Below the pieces are notes generated by a model. It worked only from the letters and a program-made list of their open reading frames with translations, ran no database searches and was not told the DNA's origin. This document shows, one piece after another, positions 33,380 to 43,618 of a DNA stretch of 64,000 nt. The stretch's first letter is position 1. Each line of letters opens with the position of its first letter. The translations under genes were made by a program, and so were the position numbers. Origin of the DNA: CBDFHC01 sp965247585 (GTDB taxonomy: Bacteria; Chloroflexota; Dehalococcoidia; Lucifugimonadales; GCA-2712585); the NCBI GenBank assembly GCA_965247585.1, contig CBDFHC010000001.1, positions 1 to 64,000 of the forward strand, in the 5' to 3' direction.

Positions 33380-35233
33380 ATGAAAAGTCTTTCACCCAGG
33401 GGATGGGGAATACGAGGAGCGTTGGCGCTAGTTACAGTGCTGACGCTGCTGATTCTAGCGTGCGGCGAAGACGCCACGCCCACAGCGACGACGGCGGCAG
33501 CGCAGCCGACAGCGCCGACGGCGGCAGCGCAGCCGACAGCGACGACGGCGGCGGCGACGCCCACTGCGATGGCCCAAGCGGGGGCGTACCCGCAAGCGGG
33601 GGTTGGGGGAGTCCCAGCGTCCGTGGAGAAGGTGACAATTGCGGTGGACGACTGGGGCGCCAGCGAGTTGAACCCGTGGACGCTGGGGAACGTTTCGTTC
33701 TTGCACGACTACTTCAACCTGCGGATCATGATGCAGGATGAGAACGGTGACACGGTGGCCCTTTGGGCCACGGAATACGAGCTGACGAACGAGGGCGTGC
33801 GGTTCCAATTGAACCCTAATGCCAAGTTCCAAGACGGTACCCCGGCGGACGCCGAAGCGATGGCGGAGAATTTCCGCGGCTTCAGGGGCGACTACGTGGG
33901 GACAGCGGGTTACGAAGACCCTCTGTGGAACGGGTCCCAGCTTGGGGACGCTATCGAAAGCATTGAAGTAGTGAGTCCCACGGAGCTTTTTGTAGCAACG
34001 AGCCGACCGTTCCCGGCGTTCATGGAGAACTTTGGGGGGAACGCGTACCACCTGTTCTGGTACGGGAACCCGACTCAACTAAGGAAGGGGCCGGATGCCT
34101 ACCGGGAAAACCAGTACGGCGGCGGCCAGTATAGTATCAAGGAATGGAAGCCAGCCGAGAGCATCCTCTTTGAGAGATGGGAGGATTTCTGGGGGGACTA
34201 CCCGTGGTACCAGAAGCCCCAGGTGCGGTTGATGGAATTCCTGGAGATCCCCGACCATTCGGCGCGTTTCGCGCTGGTGAAGAGCGGACAGGCGGACGTG
34301 GTATACAACATCCCCTGGGCGATAGCGAAGGACCTAGTACGCTCAGAGGATACGCAGCGGGGAGTGAACCCCGGCGGGACAGATATCTGGTCTCAGACGT
34401 ATCAGGGAGGGGGCCATCTCCAGATGACCTTCATTCTGCCGCTGTTGGAGCGGGAGAGCCAGTTGCCGGAAGGGCGCGTCGACGCCGGCGGACTAGACAT
34501 CAAGCAGTACGAATTCCCGGAGGAGTACCGGGGGGACCCGACGCTGGACGCGCGGGTCCGAGAGGCACTGAACCTGGCGATAGACAAGCGACAGGTGTCA
34601 GCGACGGCGCACTTTGGGCTTTCGTTGCCCACGGGGTCCATCTACGCCCCCGGCTCCTTCGGATGGAGGGACGAGGTGGGCTTTAACGCCAGTCCCTTCG
34701 ACCCGGAACGGGCCAAGCAGCTTTTGGATGACGCCGGTTACAGCGACGGATTTGAGCTGACCGGCCACTTCGGGCAGTTCGCGGGGCGTCCTGGGATAGT
34801 GGAGATGACGGATGCCATAGCCAGTTTCTGGGAAAAGATAGGCGTCAAGGTAACGTGGCAGGAACACGAGCCGGGTGATTACGTTAGGGGTATCCGGGTG
34901 CGTGGATGGCCGCAGGTGATGGTGCCGACGTTTGGACGGCAGGAGCATAGCGGCGTCCGGCTGAACGACAGCTACCATTCCACGGCTGGTTACATAGCCA
35001 CCTGGGACGACGAAATAGACCGGCTGTTCTTTGAGGCCACGGGCACTACGGACGTGGACGAACAGCTTCAAGCGCTGGCGGCCCTGGAAGACCACGTGTT
35101 GAGTCTGAATGAGACCTTCCCGCTGTACGCCATGTCCCTGATCACGGCATACTCAAACAGGGTTCTGGCGCATCCAACGGTGGAGTTCTCGCCGCACTTC
35201 AAGAGTTTTGACCGGTTGGTGCTAAAGGACTAA
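33380..35233 (+). CDS. ABC transporter substrate-binding lipoprotein (family 5, peptide/nickel type)
   Basis: A 617-residue extracytoplasmic solute-binding protein. The signal peptide ends in the lipobox L-I-L-A-C, with Cys28 to be lipid-anchored. An Ala/Thr/Pro linker of about 35 residues (AAAQPTA repeated) follows, then the SBP_bac_5 fold (NPWTLGNVSFLHDYF ... FQDGTPADAEAMAENFRG ... LNLAIDKRQVSATAHFG). The start is ATG 33380, with AGCAGGAGGAG upstream. It should deliver oligopeptides or similar to the two permeases encoded next. A strong hairpin separates it from them, which usually gives more binding protein than permease. Confidence 0.92.
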   Translation: MKSLSPRGWGIRGALALVTVLTLLILACGEDATPTATTAAAQPTAPTAAAQPTATTAAATPTAMAQAGAYPQAGVGGVPASVEKVTIAVDDWGASELNPWTLGNVSFLHDYFNLRIMMQDENGDTVALWATEYELTNEGVRFQLNPNAKFQDGTPADAEAMAENFRGFRGDYVGTAGYEDPLWNGSQLGDAIESIEVVSPTELFVATSRPFPAFMENFGGNAYHLFWYGNPTQLRKGPDAYRENQYGGGQYSIKEWKPAESILFERWEDFWGDYPWYQKPQVRLMEFLEIPDHSARFALVKSGQADVVYNIPWAIAKDLVRSEDTQRGVNPGGTDIWSQTYQGGGHLQMTFILPLLERESQLPEGRVDAGGLDIKQYEFPEEYRGDPTLDARVREALNLAIDKRQVSATAHFGLSLPTGSIYAPGSFGWRDEVGFNASPFDPERAKQLLDDAGYSDGFELTGHFGQFAGRPGIVEMTDAIASFWEKIGVKVTWQEHEPGDYVRGIRVRGWPQVMVPTFGRQEHSGVRLNDSYHSTAGYIATWDDEIDRLFFEATGTTDVDEQLQALAALEDHVLSLNETFPLYAMSLITAYSNRVLAHPTVEFSPHFKSFDRLVLKD

Positions 35234-35281
35234 ACCGGAACAGGTTCTCCAGGCGCACCAAAACAGGTTCAGGTAAAGATT

Positions 35282-35313
35282 CCGTGGCACCCGCCCTTGG
35301 GCGGGTGCCACGG
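35282..35313 (+). terminator. Intercistronic terminator/attenuator in the ABC importer operon
   Basis: A perfect 15-bp stem CCGTGGCACCCGCCC / GGGCGGGTGCCACGG around TT, followed by AGCATTGTTT, 49 bases after the binding-protein stop and 90 before the permease start. Likely partial terminator. Confidence 0.75.
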
Positions 35314-35402
35314 AGCATTGTTTAGCCACAATGTCCAACGGGCGTGAGGGTCTGCACCTGCAAATGGAGCAGAGGTCAGAAAAGCAGGGGCGGGAGTAGA
35401 GA

Positions 35403-36335
35403 GTGGGCCGTTACATAATCAGACGAGTGATAGAAGGGCTGATCACGCTATGGCTGATCACCGTGGCCGTGTTCTTTCTTCTCCGGCTGGGGGGAGCGAA
35501 CCCGGTGGAGTACATGCTGCCCCCGGAAGCTACATTGGCAGATATAGAGAGGATGACGGCGTCCTACGGGTTCGATAAGCCGATGCTGACGCAGTACTGG
35601 ATATATAACAAGAAGCTGGTGAGAGGGGACTTTGGGAAGGCGCTGGCATGGGACAAGCGGCCTAGCCTTACAGTGGTGATTGACCACATTCCGGCGACGC
35701 TGCAACTGACCAGCGCGGCGCTGGCATTCGCGATAGTTTTCGGGGTAATAATAGGCGCTATTTCCGCAGCGCGACCGAACTCAATATTCGATAGAGTGGG
35801 AAAGATTGTGGCGATCACGGGGCAGTCGATGCCGGTGTTTTGGGTAGGGCTGCTGATGATACTGCTCTTCACGGTGTACCTGGGCTGGCTGCCCAGCGCG
35901 GGTGGGCTGGACCGGTTAGGCATTAAAGGGATAATCATGCCGGCGATGTCACTGGGCCTTTTCCTGGTGGCGTCACACATGAGGATAGTCCGGTCCACCA
36001 TGCTGGAGGTGCTGGAATCAGACTATATAAAGATGGTGCGCGCCAAAGGGTTGCCCAGCAGGATGGTGATCTGGAAACATGCGTTCAAGAATGCGTCGAT
36101 TCCGGTATTCACGCTGTTCTTTGTGAACTTCGCGGCGCTTATCTCCGGGGCGGTGATAACGGAAACGATATTCTCCTGGCCGGGAATAGGCAGCCTGCTG
36201 GTGGACTCCATCCTGACGCGGGACTACCCGGTGGTGCAAACGGTAATCTTCTTTGCGGCGATCTTTATAGTATTCATAAATATCCTGGTGGATGTGATGT
36301 ACGCCTGGTTGGACCCGAGAATCCGGGTGGCGTAG
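35403..36335 (+). CDS. ABC transporter permease (DppB type)
   Basis: A 310-residue inner-membrane permease from GTG 35403. The N-terminus YIIRRVIEGLITLWLITVAVFFLLRL is the standard first helix of DppB/OppB proteins; five further helices follow. The EAA-type coupling loop is present (MVRAKGLPSRMVIWKHAFKNAS). It partners the second permease 21 bases downstream. Confidence 0.94.
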   Translation: MGRYIIRRVIEGLITLWLITVAVFFLLRLGGANPVEYMLPPEATLADIERMTASYGFDKPMLTQYWIYNKKLVRGDFGKALAWDKRPSLTVVIDHIPATLQLTSAALAFAIVFGVIIGAISAARPNSIFDRVGKIVAITGQSMPVFWVGLLMILLFTVYLGWLPSAGGLDRLGIKGIIMPAMSLGLFLVASHMRIVRSTMLEVLESDYIKMVRAKGLPSRMVIWKHAFKNASIPVFTLFFVNFAALISGAVITETIFSWPGIGSLLVDSILTRDYPVVQTVIFFAAIFIVFINILVDVMYAWLDPRIRVA

Positions 36336-36356
36336 GAAGGGTGTCAGCGAAGATAC

Positions 36357-37265
36357 ATGGCTAGCCTTGGCGGCGGAAACGGAGCGTTTGTACTGACGAG
36401 ACCCGCAGGGGTCTTGGACCAAGTGGGCTCCGTACTACAGAAGTTCAGAAGAGGGCTGAGGGGGTCCCCCAAGCTGTCCCTCCTTTTCCTTTTCTTGGCC
36501 CTCGTATGCGCCGTCTTCGCGCCGATAATAGCGCCGTACAGTCCGATAGAGGGGGACCTGAGCACCCTCTTCGAGAAGCCGAATTTCGGCAACCACCTGC
36601 TGGGAACGGACAATCAAGGGCGGGACAACTTAAGCCGCCTGATCTATGGCGCCCAAATCTCCGTGAAAGTGGGCGTGCTGGCGGTGTTCGTAGCGGGGGC
36701 GGTAGGCACCCTTGTCGCCCTGGTCAGCGGCGTGTTTCGCGGCTGGGTGGACATCGTTTTGATGCGGATAACGGACGGCTTCCTGGCCCTGCCGTTCCTA
36801 ATGGTGGCGGTGACGGTAGTCTCGCTGCTGGGTCCCAGTGTGACCAACGTGATACTGGTGATAGGGCTGCTGCGGTGGATGGGGTACGCCCGGGTGTTGC
36901 GTGGTGAGGTGCTGCGCCTGATGGAGATGGACTTTGTGCGGTTGGCGCGGGTGGCAGGGGCCAGCCGGCCCAGGATCATGCAGCGCCACATCTTCCCGAA
37001 TATTATAAACACGCTGCTGGTGCTTTCGACGCTGGAGGTGGGGTTGGCGGTGATTGCGGAGGCGGGGCTGAGCTTCCTGGGGCTGGGAATACCGAGGCCG
37101 CTGCCTTCCTGGGGGACTCTGCTGGCAGATGGACAGCAATATATCTGGATTAAGTGGTGGCTACCCATATTCCCGGGGATCGCGATCACGCTACTGGTGA
37201 TGTCTGCCAACCTGACGGGGGACTGGCTGAGGGACCGGACGGACCCGACGCGGCGCCAGCTTTAG
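36357..37265 (+). CDS. ABC transporter permease (DppC type)
   Basis: A 302-residue inner-membrane permease, the usual second partner of DppB. After a ~35-residue cytoplasmic start comes the first helix LSLLFLFLALVCAVFAPIIAPYSP, then LGTDNQGRDNLSRLIYGAQISVKVG, which is typical of the family, and the coupling loop DFVRLARVAGASRPRIMQRHIFPN. It ends the cluster. No ATPase (DppD/DppF) genes follow, so these must come from elsewhere. Confidence 0.94.
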   Translation: MASLGGGNGAFVLTRPAGVLDQVGSVLQKFRRGLRGSPKLSLLFLFLALVCAVFAPIIAPYSPIEGDLSTLFEKPNFGNHLLGTDNQGRDNLSRLIYGAQISVKVGVLAVFVAGAVGTLVALVSGVFRGWVDIVLMRITDGFLALPFLMVAVTVVSLLGPSVTNVILVIGLLRWMGYARVLRGEVLRLMEMDFVRLARVAGASRPRIMQRHIFPNIINTLLVLSTLEVGLAVIAEAGLSFLGLGIPRPLPSWGTLLADGQQYIWIKWWLPIFPGIAITLLVMSANLTGDWLRDRTDPTRRQL

Positions 37266-37772
37266 GCGGCAGGAGGCCGGTCACAGGGGCGGCCTTTTGG
37301 GGTTGTGCCAGGATGCTGAAAAACTCTAGGGACCATTGCCTCCGGCTTTTCCGCGAGACTTCGACCCGGCCCCGTTTCTGGCTGTACGGACCTGGGACAT
37401 AGTTCACACATGTGCGGAGACACGGTGGACACCATCATCCGCCACAGAGCTTGTGAATTAATCAGGCTGGAACGCCGATAGTGGGCGCCAGGGTTGGATG
37501 TGCTCTCCCGGCACACCCAGATCCTTCGATCTTTACGGGCGGACTCAGAATGACATGACTCATTCGAATGCTCAATGTGCGACGGGGTGGTGTTGAAAAC
37601 GCTGAAAAAGCCGAAGAAGCCAAGAACTCATAGCCTCTCAGACTTCGGCAAAGGGGCGCAGCCCCTCTGCACTCTCCTTATTCTTAAGCCTGGTAGGGAA
37701 CAAATTGAACCGTCGTTCCGTCTTAATGTGTGAAGGCCGCCGCTGAAGAGCGGTCCGAGGGGCAGGTACGTA
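37266..37772. repeat. Gene-free stretch with B1 and partial A modules
   Basis: B1 at about 37517-37549 and an A third hairpin GCAAAGGGG-CGCAG-CCCCTCTGC (about 37647-37669) without the first two. No gene supported. Confidence 0.6.
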
Positions 37773-38891
37773 ATGAAGCGATTCGTTCCCCTAATGTTTA
37801 TGTCAATTGTCGTGGCGCTGGTTTTGGCGGGATGTGGGGTTGGGGGGACACCGACGCCCACCGCCACGGCACCGGGGCCGGCAGCAGCGGGGCCGACGGC
37901 GACGCCGACTCCCGCAGCGCCGGGGCCGGGAACTACCGCGCCGACGGGGATGCCAACGCGCCCACCAACGCTGGACCCAACACCGGGCCGTACGGTTACG
38001 GCAAAGCCCATACCTCCTCCAGGAGTGGCAAGGGAGTGGGAGGTCAAGGGAACCAGCGTCGACGGGGGAACGGTGAGCGTAACGCTGCATTTGTTCGCGG
38101 GGATAGACGTTCGGGTAACGCTGAACGGCGCACCGGCGGATGGGGTTATGGCCGCGGCGCCGCAGCTGGTGTTCACTTTCGTTGACGTAGGTCCCGGGCT
38201 GCACCTGGTGGTGGTAAGCGACGTGGTGGGTTTTACGGAGGAGCATGAGGTGGTGGTGCCGCAGGCCAGCGTCGACGCGGCGCTGCCGGACCGGCTGAAA
38301 GGCTTGATTGCGGAGCTGGAGGGCCAATCTCCGGCGAATCCGCCGTTCTCGATTACCAGGTATGAGTACAAGGGCGAAACGGTGTATTACCAGACGCCGG
38401 CGTGCTGCGACCTGTTCAGCAACTTGTACGACGCGGAGGGGAAGCTGATAGCGCATCCGGACGGAGGGATCACGGGGGAGGGGGACGGCCGGGCGCCGCT
38501 GTTCTCGTTGACGCGAAAGATGCCGTTGCCGGTGTGGCAGGACGCCAGGTTGGAGGCCGCGCCGGAAACTGAGCAGATCTCGGCGCCAGTGGACGACGTT
38601 AGCCTAGAGGTGGCGGAGAGCTTTCCGCCACAGTATTTTTTGAGGGTGGTGTCCGGGTTGCCCAATAGCTGTCATTCGTTTGGGGGGTACACGCCGACGC
38701 GGGACGGGTCTAACATCAGCGTCCGGGTGTACAACCACAGGCGCACGGGCGAGGGGCTTCTGTGCGCGCAGGTGTACGGGACGGTGGAAACACGAATTGT
38801 GCTGGGCAGCGATTACGATCCGGAGAGGGTTTACACGGTGGATGTGAACGGACGGAAGGTGTCGTTCCAGTCTGGGTCAGTGGTGGAGTGA
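37773..38891 (+). CDS. Lipoprotein with DUF6970-like domain
   Basis: A 372-residue lipoprotein: signal peptide ending L-A-G-C, with Cys21 the lipid site. It is followed by a 50-residue Thr/Pro/Ala/Gly-rich linker. Residues about 90-160 form a beta-rich domain (GGTVSVTLHLFAGIDVRVTLNG). Residues about 205-250 contain YYQTPACCDLFSNLYDAEGK and the following AHPDGGITGEGDG, closely resembling the small DUF6970-type domain with a Cys-Cys pair. The last ~80 residues form another beta domain with two more cysteines (SGLPNSCHSF, GLLCAQVYG). Surface exposed; function not known. Confidence 0.75.
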   Translation: MKRFVPLMFMSIVVALVLAGCGVGGTPTPTATAPGPAAAGPTATPTPAAPGPGTTAPTGMPTRPPTLDPTPGRTVTAKPIPPPGVAREWEVKGTSVDGGTVSVTLHLFAGIDVRVTLNGAPADGVMAAAPQLVFTFVDVGPGLHLVVVSDVVGFTEEHEVVVPQASVDAALPDRLKGLIAELEGQSPANPPFSITRYEYKGETVYYQTPACCDLFSNLYDAEGKLIAHPDGGITGEGDGRAPLFSLTRKMPLPVWQDARLEAAPETEQISAPVDDVSLEVAESFPPQYFLRVVSGLPNSCHSFGGYTPTRDGSNISVRVYNHRRTGEGLLCAQVYGTVETRIVLGSDYDPERVYTVDVNGRKVSFQSGSVVE

Positions 38892-39580
38892 TGGTTTCCG
38901 GTCTGGCGGGTTGACGGTGAAGGGCGGGGAAACGGCGGTTGATACCGGCAGCACAGGGGATGGAAACCAGTGGTTGGGTTTTCCATTTTTTGCTAGCAGT
39001 GCGGTATCAGAGGGTTACAAAGCGTTGAACGGGTCTTGGTGAGGCGATCAGGAAATGTGTAGGGTGGATGCACCCGACGGGACGGCAAATCACAGGTTGG
39101 TGGTGCCCATCCGCCCGCCCCGGACAGTTTATATGGAGAATCAGGATTGGAGTCCGAAGCGGGCGCCAAGGCAGGACTTGCTCTCCCCCGAACCCAGATT
39201 CTTCGATCCTCACGGGCGGACTCAGAATGACATTGTGGGGGGCGGAATGCGGTATGGGCTCGTCCTTCGAGAGCCTCAGGATGAGCGGGTTGGAGGCGTA
39301 GGAGGCTCATTTTCATAGGAATGACATGGTATCGCTGTGTGGTCTATTGGAGATGAAGCAACGTGACGGGAGCCGTTGGAGCATCTGAGGCGCTATTACC
39401 GCAGGAATCTCCGCGTCGTTCCGGGTGGCTGAATGGGGGATGGGAGAGGGATTGCTGATCAGTGCATCGCTCAGTAGGAAGCGCGGCGGTTTGAGAAGCG
39501 AGGACTTCGGGTGGATAATGGGCCGGAGCGGGGAGCCAGGGGGCGGCGAAATTCGACCTAAATAAACTCCAGGGGTTGCG
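38892..39580. repeat. Gene-free stretch with C, A (partial), B1/B2 and D modules
   Basis: Module C at about 38937-38965 (CGGT-TGAT-ACCGGC), A part at about 39088-39135, B1 at about 39199-39230, B2 at about 39257-39293, D at about 39299-39390. The order B1-B2-D matches 25.3 and 62.0 kb. No gene supported. Confidence 0.7.
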
Positions 39581-40930
39581 ATGATTTACGACGGAGAGCG
39601 CAGGGACGTGTCCATAGCGGTGGGCGGGGACGCGATGATTACGCGGAGGATGCGGCCGTTCAAGGAGGAGGCGTTTCTGAAGCTGGTGAAGGTGCTGCGG
39701 GACGCGGATGTGACGGTGACGAACCTGGAGATGCTGTTCCACGACTACGAGAGTAGCTGGCAGTGGAGCGGCGGCACGTATACCAGGTCCGACCCCAGAA
39801 ACCTGGAGGAGCTGAAGTGGATGGGTGTGGATGCGGTGACGACGGCGAATAACCACGCATACGATTTCTCAGAGGGAGGGTTCCTAACGACGCTGGAGAA
39901 CTGCCGGGAGCTGGGGCTGCCGCAGGCGGGCGGGGGCCGGAGTATTGACGAGGCGCGGGCGCCGGCGTACGTGGACTCGGTGGGGGGAAGGGTGGCGGTG
40001 ATGGGCGCGTCCAGCACGTTCAGCGAGCAGTCCAGGGCGAGGCCGGGGCGGCCGGACTTTCCAGGGAGGCCGAGGATTAGCGCGCTGCGGCACGAGGTGG
40101 TGCACCACGTGGAGAGGGAGGTGTTCGAGGCGATTACAACGGCTAACCGGGAGTTGGGGTACGAGGCGGCGCAGGAGAACCGCTGGGCGTTTGGGTTCCA
40201 GGGAGTGTCGGACGCGGCGAGGGATAGCGCGGAGGTGGAGTTCCTGGAGGGGAAGTTCCGGCTGAGTGAGGAGTACGCGGTAAAGACGTCTGTGAATAAG
40301 GAGGACCTTTCGGGGATTGGGAACTGGATGAGGGGGGCGCAGAAGCAGTCGGACTGGCTGGTGTTCGGGGCGCACTGCCACGAGAGCGGGATGGAGGGGG
40401 AGTTTCACGGGAGCTCGCGGGTCTCGCCGCCGGACTTTTTGGTGGAGATGGCTCACTGGGCGGTTGACCAAGGATGCGCGGTGTTCGCGGGGCACGGGCC
40501 CCATTTTCTGAGGGGGATTGAGATTTACAAGAACCGGCCCATCTTTTACAGCCTGGGAAATTTCATTTTTCAGAACGAGACTGTGCCGTGGCTTCCAGAG
40601 GAGGCGTACCGGAGGTTCAAGCTAGGGGCCGACCAGACGCCGGGGGATTACCTGGACACGCGGTCCGGCGGCGGTAGCCGGGCGTTCGCGGGGGACCCGG
40701 TGTTCTGGCAGAGCGCGGTGCCGGTTTGCAATTTCCGGAACGGGCTGCTGAAGGAGGTGCTGTTGTACCCGATTGACATGGGGTTCCAGAAGCCCACAGG
40801 GCAGAGGGGCCGTCCGGTGCTGGCGGAGGGGGCCGTGGCGGAGCGAACGTTGAAGTGGCTACAGGAGGTTTCGAAGCCGTATGGGACGGAGATTGGGATT
40901 GAGGGTGGTATTGGGGTTATAAGGGTTTAG
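39581..40930 (+). CDS. CapA-family (poly-gamma-glutamate synthesis-like) metallophosphatase-fold protein
   Basis: A 449-residue protein of the PGA_cap/CapA family, a calcineurin-like phosphoesterase fold. Motifs: VAVGGDAMITRRM (metal-binding Asp), VTVTNLEMLF (N-L-E), ANNHAYDFSEGG (N-H) and, late, VFGAHCHESG (HCHE) and FAGHGPHFLRGIE (GHGPH). No signal peptide or membrane segment, unlike classical CapA proteins, so probably cytoplasmic with an unknown small-molecule or polymer substrate. It lies alone; no capB/capC. Proteins like this are often annotated as CapA without poly-glutamate production. Confidence 0.85.
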   Translation: MIYDGERRDVSIAVGGDAMITRRMRPFKEEAFLKLVKVLRDADVTVTNLEMLFHDYESSWQWSGGTYTRSDPRNLEELKWMGVDAVTTANNHAYDFSEGGFLTTLENCRELGLPQAGGGRSIDEARAPAYVDSVGGRVAVMGASSTFSEQSRARPGRPDFPGRPRISALRHEVVHHVEREVFEAITTANRELGYEAAQENRWAFGFQGVSDAARDSAEVEFLEGKFRLSEEYAVKTSVNKEDLSGIGNWMRGAQKQSDWLVFGAHCHESGMEGEFHGSSRVSPPDFLVEMAHWAVDQGCAVFAGHGPHFLRGIEIYKNRPIFYSLGNFIFQNETVPWLPEEAYRRFKLGADQTPGDYLDTRSGGGSRAFAGDPVFWQSAVPVCNFRNGLLKEVLLYPIDMGFQKPTGQRGRPVLAEGAVAERTLKWLQEVSKPYGTEIGIEGGIGVIRV

Positions 40931-41565
40931 GCGGGCTGGCCGGGGGCCGGACTGAGGAGCGGGGCTCTGCTACAATGGCCCGGTGCGGAGGGGGTGTAAG
41001 CATGCCCAGTTGAGGATGGAGCAACTGGGCCGGAGCCATGGAAGCGGACGCGGGGCTAATACTTAGGAAATCAGCCATGGCGAGGGGTGTTGGTGTCACA
41101 GGGGACAGCGAATCGGAGGTTGGTGGTTCCCACCCACCCGCCCCGGAAGGTTTAAAAAACGAATATCTGAGGGATACCCTCAGACTCCCGGCAGCCACCA
41201 CCCAGGTTCCCTGTACCTTCCTGTGTGGTTGGTGGCACCCACTCGCTCTGCTGACCGGAGGGAAGGCGGTATGGGCTCGTCCTTCGAGGGCCTCAGGATG
41301 GGCGGGTTGGATGCGGGGTAAGGTTTACAAAAGTTTATATCTGATGGACACCCTCAGACTCCCGGCAGTCACCACCCAGGTTCCCTGCACCTTCCTGGGT
41401 GGTTGGTGGCACCTACTCGTTGTGCTGACCGGAGGAAAGGCGGTATGGGCTCGTCCTTTGAGGGCCTTAGTAGGATGAGCGGGTTGGATGCGGAGATAGG
41501 GTGTATTAGGACTATCGTCATTGGGTCTTAGGACGAAGTTGGTTGAAAGGCGGTAGCGAGGCGAT
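40931..41565. repeat. Gene-free stretch with two A-type and two B2-type modules
   Basis: A at about 41070-41235; B2 at about 41275-41312; a second, shortened A at about 41335-41410, in which ACCACCCAGG (41371-41380) can pair perfectly with CCTGGGTGGT (41394-41403); and B2 again near 41445-41482. Tandem arrangement. No gene supported. Confidence 0.7.
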
Positions 41566-43593
41566 ATGAAGAGGGTTGGCGTGGATATTGGCGGCACGTT
41601 CACCGATTTGGTGGTATACGATGAGGCCAGCGGTGAGGTGAGGAAGACGAAGACGCCGACAACGCCTAGCGCACCGGAGGAGGGGCTGCTGCGGGCCTGC
41701 GAGCTGGCGGAGGTGGACGCGGCGGAGGTGTCTTATTTCATGCACGCGACGACGCTGGTGACGAACCTGGTGTTGACGCGCAGCGGGGCGCGGGTAGGGT
41801 TGCTGACCACCAAGGGGTTCCGGGACGTACTGGAGATTGGGACGAGCTATCGCCGGGACCTTTACGATTTGCAATACGACAAGCCTAAGCCGTTCGTGCC
41901 GAGGCACCTGGTCTACGAAGTGGATGAACGGGTGGACCACAAGGGTAACGTGCTGGTGGCGCTGGACCCGGAGGAGGCGAAGCGTCAGGTGGGGCGATTG
42001 ATGGAGCAAGGGGTGGAGGCGATTGCGGTGGCGCTGTTCAACTCGTACGCGAACCCGGAGCACGAGCGGATGGTGGGGGAGGTGGTGCGAGGGATGTGGC
42101 CGGAGGCGCACCTGAGCTTATCGTCCGAGGTGGACCCGCGGATTCGAGAGTACCCGCGGGTGAGCACCACGGTGCTGAACGCGTATGCGATGCCGAGGAC
42201 CCGGGGATATATAGAGCGGCTGGACAAGGCGTTGGGAGTGAGCGTGAAGTACATGCATTCCGGCGCGGGGATTGTGCCTTCGGAGCAGGCAGGGAGGTTT
42301 CCCATAACGCTGGTGGCCTCGGGGCCGGCGGCGGGTGTGCTGGCTGGGAAGTTCATCGGCGACAAGGTGGGGCGGCAGAACCTGATCACGATTGACGCGG
42401 GCGGCACCAGCTTCGACGTAGGGATAATTCGAGACGGAGAGCCGGACATTAAGGCCGAGGTGGAGGTGGAGTGGGGGATACCGGCCAGGACGCAGAGCGT
42501 GGACATCAACTCGATAGGCGCCGGGGGAGGGAGCATAGCCTGGATAGACGAAGGAGGCGCGCTCAGGGTGGGGCCGGAGAGCGCCGGGGCGGTGCCGGGT
42601 CCGGCTTGCTATGACCAGGGGGGGACGCGTCCCACGGTGACGGACGCCAACCTGGTGATGGGGCTGTTGAACCCGGACAATTTTTTGGGGGGCCGGCTGA
42701 AGATAGAGCCGGAGAGGTCAGAGGAGTCGATAAGGCCCATTGCGCGGCACTTCGGCATTTCGTTGGAGGAGGCGGCGCTGGGCATTTACCGGGTGGTGAA
42801 CGCCCACATGGTGCAGGCGATCCAGGCGGTGACGGTGAGGAAGGGGATAGACCCCAGGGACTTTACGATGGTTTCCTATGGCGGCGCAGGTGGACAGCAC
42901 GCGTTCGAGGTGGCGAAGGAGGTGGGGGTGCCGACAATCCTGGTGCCGGCGGGACCGAGCACGTTTTCGGCGTTCGGGCTGCTGACGGCGGACCTGAAGA
43001 ACTCGGTGTCGCGAACACTGATGTGGCCGGTGGCCAGGTTCTCGGTGGCTGAGCTTCGGCGGGTGCTGAACGGGTTGGAGAAGAGCGCCAAGGGGTTCCT
43101 GAAGGGGGAGCGAGGCAACATTGTGGGGACGGAGGTTGCGTACACGCTGGACGTGAGGTACGTGGGGCAATCGAACGAGGTAGCGGTGTCGCTGGACGGC
43201 GGAAGGCCGGTGACCAGGGAGGCGGTTTACCGGGCGTTCGAGGAGCGGCACCAGCGGCTGTACGGGACGCGGCTGGGGGACGCGGCGGAGATTGTGAACG
43301 CGCAGGTGACGGTGACGGGGCTGGTGCAGGCGTTGGAGATGCAGAGGGGAAAAGGCGCAAGGAAGGCCGCCAAGGCCAAGGCCAAGGAGCAGCGCAAGAC
43401 GGCGCTATATGACGGACCGGTAGCGGTGTTCGACCGGGGGGAGTTGGAAAACGGAATGAGGGTGAGGGGGCCGTGCATAGTGGAAGAGGAGGATTCGGCG
43501 TTCTTCATGCCTCGGGGCGCGGATGCCACGGTGGACGAGTACGGCAACCTTCTGGTGAACACGAACAGCGCACGGCGCGCAGCGCGGCGATAG
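41566..43593 (+). CDS. hyuA: Hydantoinase/oxoprolinase subunit A (HyuA), pair 2
   Basis: A 675-residue second HyuA. N-terminal VDIGGTFTDLVVYDE and HATTLVTNLVLTRSG, central DPRIREYPRVSTTVLNAYAMP, YMHSGAGIVPSEQAGRFP, DAGGTSFDVGII, then GGGSIAWIDEGGALRVGPES and the C-terminal domain (ENGMRVRGPCIVEEEDSAFF). A Lys/Ala-rich insertion (GKGARKAAKAKAKEQRKTA) lies near residue 595. It is clearly diverged from pair 1, so the substrates may differ. Start ATG 41566. The B subunit starts 25 bases downstream, so this pair is an operon. Confidence 0.93.
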   Translation: MKRVGVDIGGTFTDLVVYDEASGEVRKTKTPTTPSAPEEGLLRACELAEVDAAEVSYFMHATTLVTNLVLTRSGARVGLLTTKGFRDVLEIGTSYRRDLYDLQYDKPKPFVPRHLVYEVDERVDHKGNVLVALDPEEAKRQVGRLMEQGVEAIAVALFNSYANPEHERMVGEVVRGMWPEAHLSLSSEVDPRIREYPRVSTTVLNAYAMPRTRGYIERLDKALGVSVKYMHSGAGIVPSEQAGRFPITLVASGPAAGVLAGKFIGDKVGRQNLITIDAGGTSFDVGIIRDGEPDIKAEVEVEWGIPARTQSVDINSIGAGGGSIAWIDEGGALRVGPESAGAVPGPACYDQGGTRPTVTDANLVMGLLNPDNFLGGRLKIEPERSEESIRPIARHFGISLEEAALGIYRVVNAHMVQAIQAVTVRKGIDPRDFTMVSYGGAGGQHAFEVAKEVGVPTILVPAGPSTFSAFGLLTADLKNSVSRTLMWPVARFSVAELRRVLNGLEKSAKGFLKGERGNIVGTEVAYTLDVRYVGQSNEVAVSLDGGRPVTREAVYRAFEERHQRLYGTRLGDAAEIVNAQVTVTGLVQALEMQRGKGARKAAKAKAKEQRKTALYDGPVAVFDRGELENGMRVRGPCIVEEEDSAFFMPRGADATVDEYGNLLVNTNSARRAARR

Positions 43594-43618
43594 CCGGCTT
43601 CGAAAAGAGGAAGTAAAG

